DNA of 64,000 bases from Polaromonas sp047303325. GTDB lineage: Bacteria > Pseudomonadota > Gammaproteobacteria > Burkholderiales > Burkholderiaceae_C. Of this stretch, positions 17,970-31,899 are shown one piece after another. Each line of letters begins with the position of its first letter. Positions within the stretch are counted from its first letter, which is position 1. Below the pieces are notes generated by a model. It saw nothing but the letters and a program-made list of their open reading frames with translations. It was not told the origin of the DNA and made no database searches. The stretch covers positions 305,398 to 369,397 of the forward strand of contig NZ_JBKBEX010000003.1 in the NCBI RefSeq assembly GCF_047303325.1. Reading direction: 5' to 3'. The position numbers were made by a program, and so were the translations under genes.

Positions 17970-19148
17970 TCAGTCCAAAAATTCAAAGGCCAGCCACTGG
18001 GTGATCTGCCGGGGGCTGAAATTGTCGTCGCTGATGAACATCAGGCTGCGGCGCCCGTTGGGAAGCACCGGCCCCCAGCTCATGCCTTCGGTATTGTCCA
18101 GCTGTTTGAGCCGCGGGTCCGCGCCCGTGCCGGTAAAGGCCGAAAAATCCGCCAACAGGGTTTTGCCGGCCGCCTGGTAGGCGCCCGGCCGCAGGGCAGG
18201 AAGCTCCAGCGTGTCGGAGGCCTGGCTGGTGTCAATCAAATAGAGGCGCAGCGAATTGCCCGAGCCCGTCACATAGGCCCGCTCCAGCACCAACATGCGC
18301 TCGGCGTCCAGCATCAGGATTTCCGCCACACCGTTGTCGGCGAAGGCGGTGAGCGGCACGGGCGCGCGCGGGATGGCGTCGGGCACATAGGCGATCTGCC
18401 GCAGGGCCTTGCTGCTGGCGAGGTCTATCTGCGTGAAGCGGCAAGGCCCGCCCGGCGCCTGGATGGTGGGCATGGGGCCGTCCTGCAGCAAGGCGTTTTC
18501 CATGGCGATCCAGGCCGTGCGGCCGTCGGGCGCCAGCGCCAGGCCTTCCAGCGTCAGGTTGCCGCGCGGTCCCGCGCCGGCCTGGAAATTGAACATGGCA
18601 GGCAGGGCGAATTCGCGCACAAAGCCGCCATCGGGACGCGTTTCGCGCAGCCAGGGCGCGGTGCCGCTGGGCGCATGGCCTTCGCTGGTCCACAGCAGGG
18701 TGTGGCTGGCCGCGCGCCAGCGAATGGCTTCCGGGTCGGGCACCGGCCCGCCCCGCAGTGCCGAAGGATAGGGGCTGCCGTCGGCTTGGCGCAGCGTGGC
18801 CACGCCCAGCAGTTCGGGCGCGCCCAGCCTGTCCATGCCCAGCGCGATGCGCGCGGTGTAAAAGCGCGCCGGGTTGATGCTGGAGCCGTCGTCGCTGATC
18901 AGGTAATAAAGATCACCTGCGGGGTCGTAGTCCATGCCCGACAACCCGCCGACGGTGCTGCGCTGGAACTGCAGGCGGTGCGCAATGCGGGATTCGCCGA
19001 TCAGGCGCAGGCGCGCGCGCGGCGGCTGGCCCGTCGCGGGCGGCGATGGCGGCGCCGCGCATCCGGCCAGACCCAGCACGGCGGCAGCGCCGGCGCCGAG
19101 GATGAGCCGGCGCTTCGAGAGGGAAGTGGAAGTGACGGGGGTGTGCAT
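17970..19148 (-). CDS. Phytase-like esterase-domain lipoprotein
   Basis: This 392-residue protein begins with SLSKRRLILGAGAAAVLGLAGC. That is a twin-arginine-like pair followed by a hydrophobic core and a lipobox, so it is probably an exported lipoprotein. The body shows the pattern of the 'esterase-like activity of phytase' family (PF13449): GGLSGMDYDPAGDLYYLISDD, DPEAIRW, TLEGLALAPDGRTAWIAME and NTEGMSWGP, consistent with a beta-propeller. The substrate is unknown. It sits upstream of proC, 7 bases apart. Confidence 0.8.
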   Translation of the reverse strand: MHTPVTSTSLSKRRLILGAGAAAVLGLAGCAAPPSPPATGQPPRARLRLIGESRIAHRLQFQRSTVGGLSGMDYDPAGDLYYLISDDGSSINPARFYTARIALGMDRLGAPELLGVATLRQADGSPYPSALRGGPVPDPEAIRWRAASHTLLWTSEGHAPSGTAPWLRETRPDGGFVREFALPAMFNFQAGAGPRGNLTLEGLALAPDGRTAWIAMENALLQDGPMPTIQAPGGPCRFTQIDLASSKALRQIAYVPDAIPRAPVPLTAFADNGVAEILMLDAERMLVLERAYVTGSGNSLRLYLIDTSQASDTLELPALRPGAYQAAGKTLLADFSAFTGTGADPRLKQLDNTEGMSWGPVLPNGRRSLMFISDDNFSPRQITQWLAFEFLD

Positions 19149-19203
19149 GCGGCCAGTCTAGCGGCCGCCCCTTCGGGAAATGTGACAGCGGCGCAGGAAG
19201 CGC

Positions 19204-20697
19204 TCACTGCAGCACGGTCTGCCGCACCGCCTGTTCCCAGCGCGCCATCAGCTCGGCCGCCCGGTCCGCGCCCAGGGTGGGCAAAAACTTGCGCTCGGCG
19301 CGCCACATGCCCGAGAGTTCTTCGGTGCTGCGGTAGACACCACTGGACAAGCCGGCCAGGTAGGCGGCACCCAGCGCGGTGGTTTCGATCACGGCCGGGC
19401 GAATCACCGGGATGCCCAGCAGGTCGGCCTGGAACTGCATCAGCAGGTCGTTGACGCAGGCGCCGCCGTCCACGCGCAGTTCGGCCACGGGCGCGGCGCC
19501 GGCGCCGACCGCGTCGCGGCTCATGGCCTGCAGCAGGGCCGCGCTCTGGTAAGCGATGCTTTCGAGCGCGGCGCGCGCGATGTGGGCGACGGTGGTGCCG
19601 CGCGTGAGTCCGGTGATCGTGCCGCGCGCCTCTGGTTTCCAGTAAGGCGCGCCCAGGCCGGTGAAGGCCGGCACCATCATCACGCCACCCGAGTCGGGCA
19701 CGCTTTCGGCCAGCGCCTGCACTTCGGCGCTGCCTTTGATGGCGTGCAGGCCGTCGCGCAGCCACTGCACCACGGCGCCGCCCACAAAGACGCTGCCCTC
19801 GATGGCGAACTGGGTTTGTGGGGTCGCTTGTGCTGCACTGGTGGTCAGCAGCCCGTTGTGCGAGGTCTGGAACTGCCCGCCGGTGTGCATCAGCATGAAG
19901 CAGCCCGTGCCGTAGGTGTTTTTCGCCATGCCGGCCTTGAAGCAGGCCTGTCCGAAGAGGGCGCTTTGCTGGTCACCGGCGACGCCGCCGATGGCAACCG
20001 GATGGCCCAGCAGCTCGGGCCGGACTTCGCCGTAATGCGCGCTGGAGGGCAGCACCTGGGGCATCAGCGAGGCCGGGATGCCCAGCAAGTCCAGCAGTTC
20101 CGTGTCCCACTGGTTGTTGTGCACATTGAACAGCATGGTGCGCGAGGCGTTGCTGACATCGGTGGCGTGCAGCGCGCCGCCGGTGAGCTGCCACATCAGC
20201 CAGCTGTCTATGGTGCCGAAGGCCAGTTCGCCGCGCTCGGCCTGCGCGCGCGCGCCGGGCACGTTGTCGAGCAGCCACTTGAGCTTGGTGCCTGAAAAAT
20301 AGGCATCAATCAGCAGGCCGGTTTTGGACTGGATCAGTTGCTCCTTGCCCTGTTCGCGCAATTCGGCGCAGGTGGCTTCGGCGCGCCTGTCCTGCCAGAC
20401 GATGGCGTGGTGCACCGGCTGGCCGGTCTTGCGGTTCCAGAGGGCGGTGGTTTCGCGCTGGTTGGTGATGCCCAGCGCGCGTATGTCGCCGGCCTTGATG
20501 TTGGCCTTGGCCAGCACCTCGCGCGCCGTGGCCAGCTGGGTACGCCAGATTTCATTCAAGTCGTGCTCGACCCATCCGGGCCGGGGGTAAATCTGCGGCA
20601 GCTCCTGCTGCGCCAGGGCCACGATGTGGCCGTGTTCGTCAAACACGATGCTGCGGGAACTCGAGGTTCCCTGGTCAAGGGCGAGGAGGTAGGTCAT
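19204..20697 (-). CDS. glpK: Glycerol kinase
   Basis: A 497-residue FGGY-family kinase that makes glycerol-3-phosphate. The phosphate-binding DQGTSSSRSIVFDEHG starts the protein. ALGITNQRETTALWNR, YFSGTKLKWLLD and AFTGLGAPYWKPEARG are classical GlpK signatures. It lies 36 bases downstream of glpR and probably shares its transcript, divergent from the ABC transporter operon. Confidence 0.97.
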   Translation of the reverse strand: MTYLLALDQGTSSSRSIVFDEHGHIVALAQQELPQIYPRPGWVEHDLNEIWRTQLATAREVLAKANIKAGDIRALGITNQRETTALWNRKTGQPVHHAIVWQDRRAEATCAELREQGKEQLIQSKTGLLIDAYFSGTKLKWLLDNVPGARAQAERGELAFGTIDSWLMWQLTGGALHATDVSNASRTMLFNVHNNQWDTELLDLLGIPASLMPQVLPSSAHYGEVRPELLGHPVAIGGVAGDQQSALFGQACFKAGMAKNTYGTGCFMLMHTGGQFQTSHNGLLTTSAAQATPQTQFAIEGSVFVGGAVVQWLRDGLHAIKGSAEVQALAESVPDSGGVMMVPAFTGLGAPYWKPEARGTITGLTRGTTVAHIARAALESIAYQSAALLQAMSRDAVGAGAAPVAELRVDGGACVNDLLMQFQADLLGIPVIRPAVIETTALGAAYLAGLSSGVYRSTEELSGMWRAERKFLPTLGADRAAELMARWEQAVRQTVLQ

Positions 20698-20733
20698 GCG
20701 CTGGAGTGTATGAAAACCGCTGTTGCCCGGCGT

Positions 20734-21501
20734 TCAGGGATGCGCCACTTCGCAGCTGACGTCCGCTTCCTCCAGCAGGGCCGGAAAGGGATCGGGCGGC
20801 GGCATGTCGGTGAAGAGCCGGTCGATTTGTGAAAGCCTGGCCAGCTCGACCATGGCCGGGCGGTTGAATTTGCTGCTGTCGGCGGCCAGCCAGACCTCGC
20901 GGGCGTGCTCGATGATGGTCTGCGCGACCTTGACCTCGCGGTAGTCGAAGTCGCGCAGCGAGCCATCGGGCTCTATGCCGGAAATGCCGATGACGGCGAT
21001 ATCGACGCGGAACTGGCGTATGAAGTCCACCGCCGCCTCGCCCACGATGCCGCGGTCGCGCGCGCGCACCACGCCGCCGGCCACGATGACCTCGCAGTCG
21101 GTGTTGCCGCACAGGATGGCCGCCACATTGAGGTTGTTGGTGATGACGCGCAGCCCCTTGTGGTTCAGCAAGGCCTTGGCGACCGCCTCGGTGGTCGTGC
21201 CGATATTCAGGATCAGCGAGCAATCGTTCGGGATGCGCCTGGCAACGGCCTCGGCGATGCGCGCCTTGCCTTCGGCGTTGAGGCTTTCGCGCTGGCGGTG
21301 CGCGATGTTTTCAATGGTCGACGTGGGCACCCGCACGCCGCCGTGAAAGCGCGTCAGCAAGCCGGCTTCGGACAGGCGCTGCACGTCCCGCCTGACGGTC
21401 TGCAGGGTCACGTTGAGCTTGTCGGCAAGCTGTTCGACGGAGGCCGAGCCGTGGGCGCGGACCACGTCAAGAAGCTTGATTTGCCTGGGATTGGAGTTCA
21501 C
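20734..21501 (-). CDS. glpR: DeoR-family repressor of glycerol genes
   Basis: A 255-residue DeoR-type regulator. The N-terminal winged helix is visible (ASVEQLADKLNVTLQTVRRDV and LLTRFHGGV). The C-terminal sugar-isomerase-like sensor has SLILNIGTTTEAVAKAL and VIVAGGVVRARDRGIVGEAAVDFI. Its place between glpK and the divergent importer operon indicates control of both, presumably relieved by glycerol-3-phosphate. That effector is known for GlpR and inferred here. Confidence 0.92.
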   Translation of the reverse strand: MNSNPRQIKLLDVVRAHGSASVEQLADKLNVTLQTVRRDVQRLSEAGLLTRFHGGVRVPTSTIENIAHRQRESLNAEGKARIAEAVARRIPNDCSLILNIGTTTEAVAKALLNHKGLRVITNNLNVAAILCGNTDCEVIVAGGVVRARDRGIVGEAAVDFIRQFRVDIAVIGISGIEPDGSLRDFDYREVKVAQTIIEHAREVWLAADSSKFNRPAMVELARLSQIDRLFTDMPPPDPFPALLEEADVSCEVAHP

Positions 21502-21799
21502 GCGGGTCCAAGTCTGGGGGAATCTGGGGGAAATCGGGAATTAAAAGGACCTAAGAATGACAGCTGTGTGGCCGTGGAGAAACTTTATATCGAAACAAAA
21601 GGAAACAGATAAGGGAAAACAATTAGATAAAACAATCAGAAAGGAAGAAAAATAGAAAAAAACCGAACTTACCAAGTTCCGTCTACAAATCCTCGGGAGA
21701 CGCTTTCTTGTTGACTGTTTCAAATTTCTTGCCTGCCGCAGTCCCGGCCGGGGTGTTCGGCGGCCTGTTCCAGCCCCTGCGGGGCGGGGGAGCGGCGTG
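21502..21799. promoter_or_regulatory. glpR/glpS divergent control region
   Basis: This AT-rich interval between two divergent starts must contain both promoters. It holds GAAAC at 21592-21596 and again at 21602-21606, exactly one helical turn apart, and GAAAAC at 21615-21620. Direct repeats of this kind (TTTCG/CGAAA-type) are the usual operators of DeoR-family repressors, so this is a probable GlpR site. The rest of the interval shows no gene. Confidence 0.55.
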
Positions 21800-24834
<3,035 letters not shown>

Positions 24835-24838
<4 letters not shown>

Positions 24839-25647
24839 ACACACCGAAATTCCAGGCGCGCACGCTGTTCCTCATCGCCTACATCCTGTTCGCCCTGCTG
24901 CCCATCTACTGGATGGTCAACATGAGCTTCAAGACCAACAGCGAGATTTTGTCGAGCTTTTCCTTCTTTCCCCAGCAATTCACCTGGGACAACTACAAGA
25001 CCATCTTCACCGACCCGTCCTGGTATTCGGGCTACATCAACAGCCTGATCTACGTTGCCATCAACACGGTGATCTCCATCACCGTGGCCTTGCCGGCTGC
25101 CTATGCGTTCTCGCGCTACAGCTTCCTGGGTGACAAGCATGTGTTCTTCTGGCTGCTGACCAACCGCATGACCCCGCCCGCGGTGTTTTTGCTGCCCTTC
25201 TTCCAGCTCTACACCACGGTGGGGCTGATGGACACGCACATTGCCGTTGCCCTGGCTCACCTGCTGTTCAATGTGCCGCTGGCCGTGTGGATCCTGGAAG
25301 GTTTCATGAGCGGCATTCCGCGCGAGATCGACGAGACCGCCTACATCGACGGCTATTCCTTCCCGCGCTTTTTTGTACGCATCTTCCTGCCGCTGATCAA
25401 GGCCGGCGTGGGCGTGGCGGCGTTTTTCTGCTTCATGTTCAGCTGGGTGGAACTGCTGCTGGCGCGCACGCTGACCAGCGTCAACGCCAAGCCCATCGTC
25501 GCGACCATGACGCGCACGGTGTCGGCCTCGGGCATGGACTGGGCCACGCTGGCCGCGGCTGGCGTGCTGACCATAGTCCCGGGCGCCATCGTGATTTGGT
25601 TTGTACGCAATTACATCGCGAAGGGTTTCGCGATGGGCAGGGTCTAG
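24835..25647 (+). CDS. glpQ: Glycerol ABC importer permease (GlpQ-like)
   Basis: A 270-residue MalG-type permease with six hydrophobic segments and the EAA loop EIDETAYIDGYSFPRFFVRI. ATG 24835 overlaps the preceding stop as ATGA. Together with GlpP it forms the membrane channel. It is not the glycerophosphodiesterase also called GlpQ. Confidence 0.9.
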
Positions 25648-25660
25648 AAGGAGATGACAG

Positions 25661-25969
25661 ATGTTTGAGTGGATGGCCTGGACGACGCCGGTCGCGATTT
25701 TCTTTAGTTGCATCGTGCTGATGCTGGTGGGCATGACGGTGTGGGAGATCAAGTCGCCGACGACGATGCGGCGCGGCTTCCTGCCGCTGGAAACCACGCG
25801 CGGCGACCGGCTGTTCATAGGCCTGCTCAGCGCGGCCTATGTGAACCTGATTTTTGTCGGCATCAGCGGCAAGCTGGCCGGCTGGCTGGGGCTGGAGGGG
25901 GATCCCTCGATCTGGATCAGTTTTGTGCTGTCCATGGTGTTGCTCGCCGTGATCATGCGCAAGGGTTAG
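25661..25969 (+). CDS. glpU: Small DUF2160-type membrane protein of the glycerol importer (GlpU-like)
   Basis: This 102-residue protein has three hydrophobic segments and the family centre WEIKSPTTMRRGFLPLETTRGDRLF. It sits between the permease and binding-protein genes, the usual position of this small protein in glycerol importer operons. Its exact role is not established; a stabilising subunit is a guess. RBS AGGAGAT lies 7 bases before the start. Confidence 0.82.
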   Translation: MFEWMAWTTPVAIFFSCIVLMLVGMTVWEIKSPTTMRRGFLPLETTRGDRLFIGLLSAAYVNLIFVGISGKLAGWLGLEGDPSIWISFVLSMVLLAVIMRKG

Positions 25970-26073
25970 CAAGCGACAGGAAAGAGAAGTGCAGAGAAAA
26001 GGAACCCGGCTCATATTCCCCGGAGCCGAACAAGCCTTCAACCACGGGGAGTGAACCAATGAGGAGACAAGTC

Positions 26074-27804
<1,731 letters not shown>

Positions 27805-27812
27805 GCCGCGGA

Positions 27813-27850
27813 GGGCCGTGCGGCGCTGTTGTACCGCACGGCCCGTTTTT
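27813..27850 (+). terminator. Rho-independent terminator after glpV
   Basis: An 11-base-pair GC-rich stem, GGGCCGTGCGG paired with CCGCACGGCCC, is followed by GTTTTT. It separates the importer operon from glpD, which lies 72 bases further on. Confidence 0.92.
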
Positions 27851-27922
27851 CGCGGATGAGGGCGGCGCTTGCCGCCACGGCGCTGGGGTAAGCTCGTCGC
27901 CACTTTAAAAAAATGGGTTTGT

Positions 27923-29530
27923 ATGGAACGGGAATCAAAGCCCATGTCGACTGAATTCGCACCTGCCGCCACGCGGCGCCAGGACTTGATGGACAGCCTG
28001 GCCGCGCCGCGCCACTACGACATCGCCATCATCGGCGGCGGCGCCACCGGCCTGGGCGTGGCGCTCGACGCCGCCGCGCGCGGGTTTTCCGTGGTGCTGG
28101 TGGAGTCGCATGACTTCGCCAAGGGCACCTCCTCGCGCGCCACCAAGCTGGTGCACGGCGGCGTGCGCTACCTCGCGCAGGGCAATATTTCACTGGTGCG
28201 CGAAGCCTTGCTGGAGCGCACCACCTTGCTGGCCAATGCACCGCACCTGGCGCAGCCGCTGCCTTTTGTCATGCCTTCCTACAAATTCTGGGAAGCGCCG
28301 TTCTACGGCATAGGGCTCAAGATGTATGACGCGCTGGCCGGCAAGGCCGGCCTGGGCGCGACCGAATTCCTCAATCGCCAGGAAACCCTGGCTTACCTCC
28401 CGACGGTGCAGCCGCGGGACCTCAAGGGCGGCGTCAAGTACTGGGATGGCCAGTTCGACGACGCGCGGCTGGCGCTGGCGCTGGCCCGCACGGCCGCAAG
28501 CCAGGGGGCGTTGCTGGTCAATTACTGTGCGGCCACCGGCCTGATCCATGAAGGCGGCAAGCTGGTCGGCCTGCATGCGCGCGACCAGGAAACCGGCCGC
28601 ACGTTTGAGATCCGGGCCAGCTGCGTGGTGAACGCGGCCGGCGTCTGGGTGGACCAGCTGCGCCTGCAGGACGGCCAGGCCATAGGCCGCGACACCAAAC
28701 CCATGGTGGCGCCCAGCCAGGGTGTCCATATCGTGGTGGACCGCTCGTTCTTGCCCACCGACCATGCCCTGCTGGTGCCCAAGACGGCCGACGGCCGGGT
28801 GTTGTTTGCCGTGCCCTGGCTGGGTAAAACCATTTTGGGCACCACAGACACGCCGCGCCACGATCTGGCCCGTGAGCCGCTGCCTTTCCGGGAAGAGGTC
28901 GATTTCATCCTGCGCGAATCGGCGCGTTACCTGAGCCGTGCCCCGGGTCCGGCGGACATCAAGAGCATCTGGGTGGGTCTGCGACCCCTGGTCAAGCCGC
29001 CGGACGACGATGCCGGCAGCACCCAGGCGTTGTCGCGCGAGCACACGGTGCTGGTCAGCAAAAGCGGCCTGGTCACGGTGACCGGCGGGAAATGGACCAC
29101 CTACCGCGCCATGGCGGAAGACGTGCTGGACAAATGTTTCGGCGCGGCGCTGCTGCCCGCCCGGGCCGGCAGCACCACTGCGCATTTAAAGTTAGTTGGC
29201 GCTCACAACTCGGGTCATAAGATCAGCGAGGCCCCCGGCCCTCATCTATATGGCAGCGAGGCGGCTTCCCTGGACAGCCTGCCAGGCGCCGGCCGCGAAC
29301 TGGGCGGCGGCCTGACGGAGGCCATGGTGCGCTTTGCCGCCCGCCACGAATATGCGCGCACGGTGGAAGACGTGCTGGCGCGGCGTTCGCGGCTGCTGTT
29401 CCTCGACGCCGCGCTGGCCCGGACCCTGGCGCCGGAAGTGGCGGTCCTGCTGCAGCAGGAAAACGGGGTGGATCCGCAGCTGGATGCATTTTTGGCGCTC
29501 TGCGGCCAATATCTGAGCCTGCCAGACTGA
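27923..29530 (+). CDS. glpD: Aerobic glycerol-3-phosphate dehydrogenase
   Basis: A flavoprotein of about 535 residues that oxidises glycerol-3-phosphate to dihydroxyacetone phosphate at the inner membrane. The FAD-binding IAIIGGGATGLGVALDAAARG is near the N-terminus, and RATKLVHGGVRYL and TVTGGKWTTYRAMAED are typical GlpD motifs. ATG 27923 (MERESK) and ATG 27944 (MSTEFA) are both possible; neither has a strong ribosome-binding site. It completes the glycerol pathway with glpK. Confidence 0.94.
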   Translation: MERESKPMSTEFAPAATRRQDLMDSLAAPRHYDIAIIGGGATGLGVALDAAARGFSVVLVESHDFAKGTSSRATKLVHGGVRYLAQGNISLVREALLERTTLLANAPHLAQPLPFVMPSYKFWEAPFYGIGLKMYDALAGKAGLGATEFLNRQETLAYLPTVQPRDLKGGVKYWDGQFDDARLALALARTAASQGALLVNYCAATGLIHEGGKLVGLHARDQETGRTFEIRASCVVNAAGVWVDQLRLQDGQAIGRDTKPMVAPSQGVHIVVDRSFLPTDHALLVPKTADGRVLFAVPWLGKTILGTTDTPRHDLAREPLPFREEVDFILRESARYLSRAPGPADIKSIWVGLRPLVKPPDDDAGSTQALSREHTVLVSKSGLVTVTGGKWTTYRAMAEDVLDKCFGAALLPARAGSTTAHLKLVGAHNSGHKISEAPGPHLYGSEAASLDSLPGAGRELGGGLTEAMVRFAARHEYARTVEDVLARRSRLLFLDAALARTLAPEVAVLLQQENGVDPQLDAFLALCGQYLSLPD

Positions 29531-29700
29531 GTGTCGCCCTAAATCGCTCCGCTTTTTATAGCGAGCTTTTCTTTCTGGTATTGGTCTCGGGTCAATTTTT
29601 TACTTGAAGTTCGCCTACTTGGGCGTGCCCGTTCCGGGCGCTTTCCGGGCCGCAGGGTTCGCTTGGCAAAGCGCTGTTGGGATATTTTCACACCAGCCGG

Positions 29701-29729
29701 TTGACACTGCCAGGTGATTCAGTGATAAT
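29701..29729 (+). promoter_or_regulatory. sigma70-type promoter of the rplN operon
   Basis: TTGACA (29701-29706), a 17-base spacer and GATAAT (29724-29729) form a nearly perfect sigma70 promoter. About 140 bases of leader separate it from rplN. The interval 29531-29700 behind glpD holds a weak hairpin with a T-rich tail near 29542-29575 and no gene. Confidence 0.85.
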
Positions 29730-29871
29730 CGTGGGCTTCGCTCTAAAAAGGCGAGGAATTCTGCCTAACGGAAGCATTGCAAGTGGTTTGCGGTGTGGAC
29801 GACAGGCCCAAGACTGATTGGCTGGCGATCCCAAGGGGTTGCCTTCCGGTGCAAGTTGGGAACACATTTAA

Positions 29872-30240
29872 ATGATTCAAACGCAATCCAAGCTCGATGT
29901 TGCTGACAACACGGGTGCCAAGTCCGTGATGTGCATCAAGGTTCTGGGCGGCTCCAAGCGCCGGTACGCCAGCGTTGGTGACGTCATCAAGGTGAGCATC
30001 AAAGAAGCCGCTCCGCGTGGCCGCGTCAAAAAAGGCGAGGTTTATAGCGCTGTGGTCGTTCGCACCGCCAAGGGCATCCGCCGCGGTGACGGCTCCCTCG
30101 TCAAATTCGATGGCAACGCAGCCGTGTTGCTTAACGCCAAGCTGGAGCCTATCGGCACCCGCATCTTCGGACCAGTGACGCGCGAACTGCGCACTGAAAA
30201 GTTCATGAAGATCGTGTCCCTGGCTCCTGAAGTTCTGTAA
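29872..30240 (+). CDS. rplN: 50S ribosomal protein L14
   Basis: 122 residues, the standard length. MIQTQSKLDVADNTGAK at the start and RELRTEKFMKIVSLAPEVL at the end are classical L14. Here it is the first gene of the operon: no rpsQ or S10-operon gene lies upstream, and glpD is the neighbour. Confidence 0.98.
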   Translation: MIQTQSKLDVADNTGAKSVMCIKVLGGSKRRYASVGDVIKVSIKEAAPRGRVKKGEVYSAVVVRTAKGIRRGDGSLVKFDGNAAVLLNAKLEPIGTRIFGPVTRELRTEKFMKIVSLAPEVL

Positions 30241-30249
30241 GGACGCGCC

Positions 30250-30570
30250 ATGAACAAGATTCGTAAGGGCGACGAGATCATCGTGATCGCCGGTCGCGAC
30301 AAAGGCAAGCGCGGCAAGATTTCGCTGCGCAAAGACGACAGCCATGTCGTGGTTGAGGGCATTAACCTGGTGAAAAAACACACCAAGCCCAACCCTCTCA
30401 AGGGCACCACCGGCGGCATCGTCGAAAAAAGCATGCCGATTCACCAGTCGAACGTGGCAATCTTCAATGCCGCAACCGGCAAGGCGGATCGCGTTGGCAT
30501 CAAGCTTCTGGCTGACGGCAAGAAAGTGCGCGTCTTCAAGTCCAGCGGCGAAGAAATCAAGGTTGCATAA
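30250..30570 (+). CDS. rplX: 50S ribosomal protein L24
   Basis: 106 residues with the KOW motif GDEIIVIAGRDKGKRGKI at the start, the RNA-binding hallmark of L24. It lies 9 bases after rplN. Confidence 0.98.
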   Translation: MNKIRKGDEIIVIAGRDKGKRGKISLRKDDSHVVVEGINLVKKHTKPNPLKGTTGGIVEKSMPIHQSNVAIFNAATGKADRVGIKLLADGKKVRVFKSSGEEIKVA

Positions 30571-30571
30571 C

Positions 30572-31147
30572 ATGGCAAAGACCGCACCCGCAGCACAAGC
30601 TGCTTTGCAGGCCCGCCTGCAAACCCAGTACCGCGAAAAAATCGCCCCCAGCCTGGTTGAAAAATTCGGCTACACCTCGCCCATGCAGGTTCCCCGCATC
30701 ACCAAGATCACGCTCAACATGGGCGTGAGCGAGGCTGTCGCCGACAAGAAGGTCATGGACAACGCCGTCGGCGACATGACCAAGATCGCCGGCCAGAAGC
30801 CCGTCGTGACCAAGGCCAAGAAGGCTATCGCCGGTTTCAAGATCCGCGAAGACCTGCCCATCGGCTGCATGGTGACCCTGCGCGGCGTGAAGATGTATGA
30901 GTTCCTCGATCGTTTTGTCACCGTGGCCCTGCCCCGCGTGCGCGACTTCCGCGGTATTTCCGGCCGGGCCTTCGACGGCCGCGGAAACTACAACATCGGC
31001 GTGAAAGAGCAGATCATTTTCCCTGAGATCGAGTACGACAAGGTTGACGCCCTGCGCGGTCTCAATATCAGCATCACCACCACGGCAAAGACCGATGAAG
31101 AGTGCAAGGCGCTCCTCACCGCTTTCCGTTTTCCGTTCAAGAACTGA
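30572..31147 (+). CDS. rplE: 50S ribosomal protein L5
   Basis: 191 residues, about 12 longer than E. coli L5 because of an Ala/Gln-rich start (MAKTAPAAQAALQARLQ). The core ITKITLNMGVSEAV and FRGISGRAFDGRGNYNIG identify L5, which binds 5S rRNA. ATG 30572 follows the rplX stop directly. Confidence 0.97.
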   Translation: MAKTAPAAQAALQARLQTQYREKIAPSLVEKFGYTSPMQVPRITKITLNMGVSEAVADKKVMDNAVGDMTKIAGQKPVVTKAKKAIAGFKIREDLPIGCMVTLRGVKMYEFLDRFVTVALPRVRDFRGISGRAFDGRGNYNIGVKEQIIFPEIEYDKVDALRGLNISITTTAKTDEECKALLTAFRFPFKN

Positions 31148-31155
31148 GGCGGGAC

Positions 31156-31461
31156 ATGGCAAAACAAGCTTTACTGCAACGTGAACTGAAGCGCGAAAAA
31201 CTCGCCGCCAAGTTCGCCAAAAAATACGCTGAACTCAAGGCGACGTCCAACGACGCCAAGCGCTCCGATGAAGAACGCGCCCTGGCTCGCCTTGAGCTGC
31301 AAAAGTTGCCCCGCAACGCCAACCCGACTCGCCAGCGCAACCGCTGCGAGATCACGGGTCGCCCGCGCGGTACGTTCCGTCAATTCGGCCTGGCTCGCGC
31401 CAAGATTCGCGAGTTGGCTTTTGCTGGTGATATCCCTGGTATCACCAAGGCAAGCTGGTAA
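31156..31461 (+). CDS. rpsN: 30S ribosomal protein S14
   Basis: 101 residues with NRCEITGRPRGTFRQFGLAR near the C-terminus. It is the long, zinc-free form, because the CxxC pairs of the short form are absent. Confidence 0.97.
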   Translation: MAKQALLQRELKREKLAAKFAKKYAELKATSNDAKRSDEERALARLELQKLPRNANPTRQRNRCEITGRPRGTFRQFGLARAKIRELAFAGDIPGITKASW

Positions 31462-31479
31462 GCATAGGAGAACCACAAA

Positions 31480-31875
31480 ATGAGCATGAGTGATCCTATC
31501 GCCGACATGTTGACCCGCATCCGCAATGCACAAATGGTTGAAAAAGCCGTCGTGCTGGTGCCGTCGTCGAAAGTCAAAGTTGCCATCGCGCAGGTACTGA
31601 AGGATGAGGGCTACATCGATGGCTTCTCCGTCAAGACCGATGAAGGCAAGTCCCAGCTGGAAATCGCCCTGAAGTATTACGCAGGCCGCCCCGTGATTGA
31701 GCGCATCGAGCGCGTCAGCCGCCCCGGTCTCCGCGTCTACAAAGGCCATGGCGCCATCCCCCAGGTCATGAACGGCCTTGGCGTGGCAATTGTCACGACC
31801 CCGAAAGGCGTCATGACCGATCGTAAAGCCCGCGCTACCGGTATCGGTGGTGAAGTGCTTTGCTACGTGGCCTAA
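31480..31875 (+). CDS. rpsH: 30S ribosomal protein S8
   Basis: 131 residues. MSMSDPIADMLTRIRNAQ and the end KARATGIGGEVLCYVA are typical. In E. coli S8 represses this operon by binding the rplE-proximal mRNA; the same is possible here but not shown. Confidence 0.97.
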   Translation: MSMSDPIADMLTRIRNAQMVEKAVVLVPSSKVKVAIAQVLKDEGYIDGFSVKTDEGKSQLEIALKYYAGRPVIERIERVSRPGLRVYKGHGAIPQVMNGLGVAIVTTPKGVMTDRKARATGIGGEVLCYVA

Positions 31876-31899
31876 CGGCGGCATTGAGGAGAAACTGAA

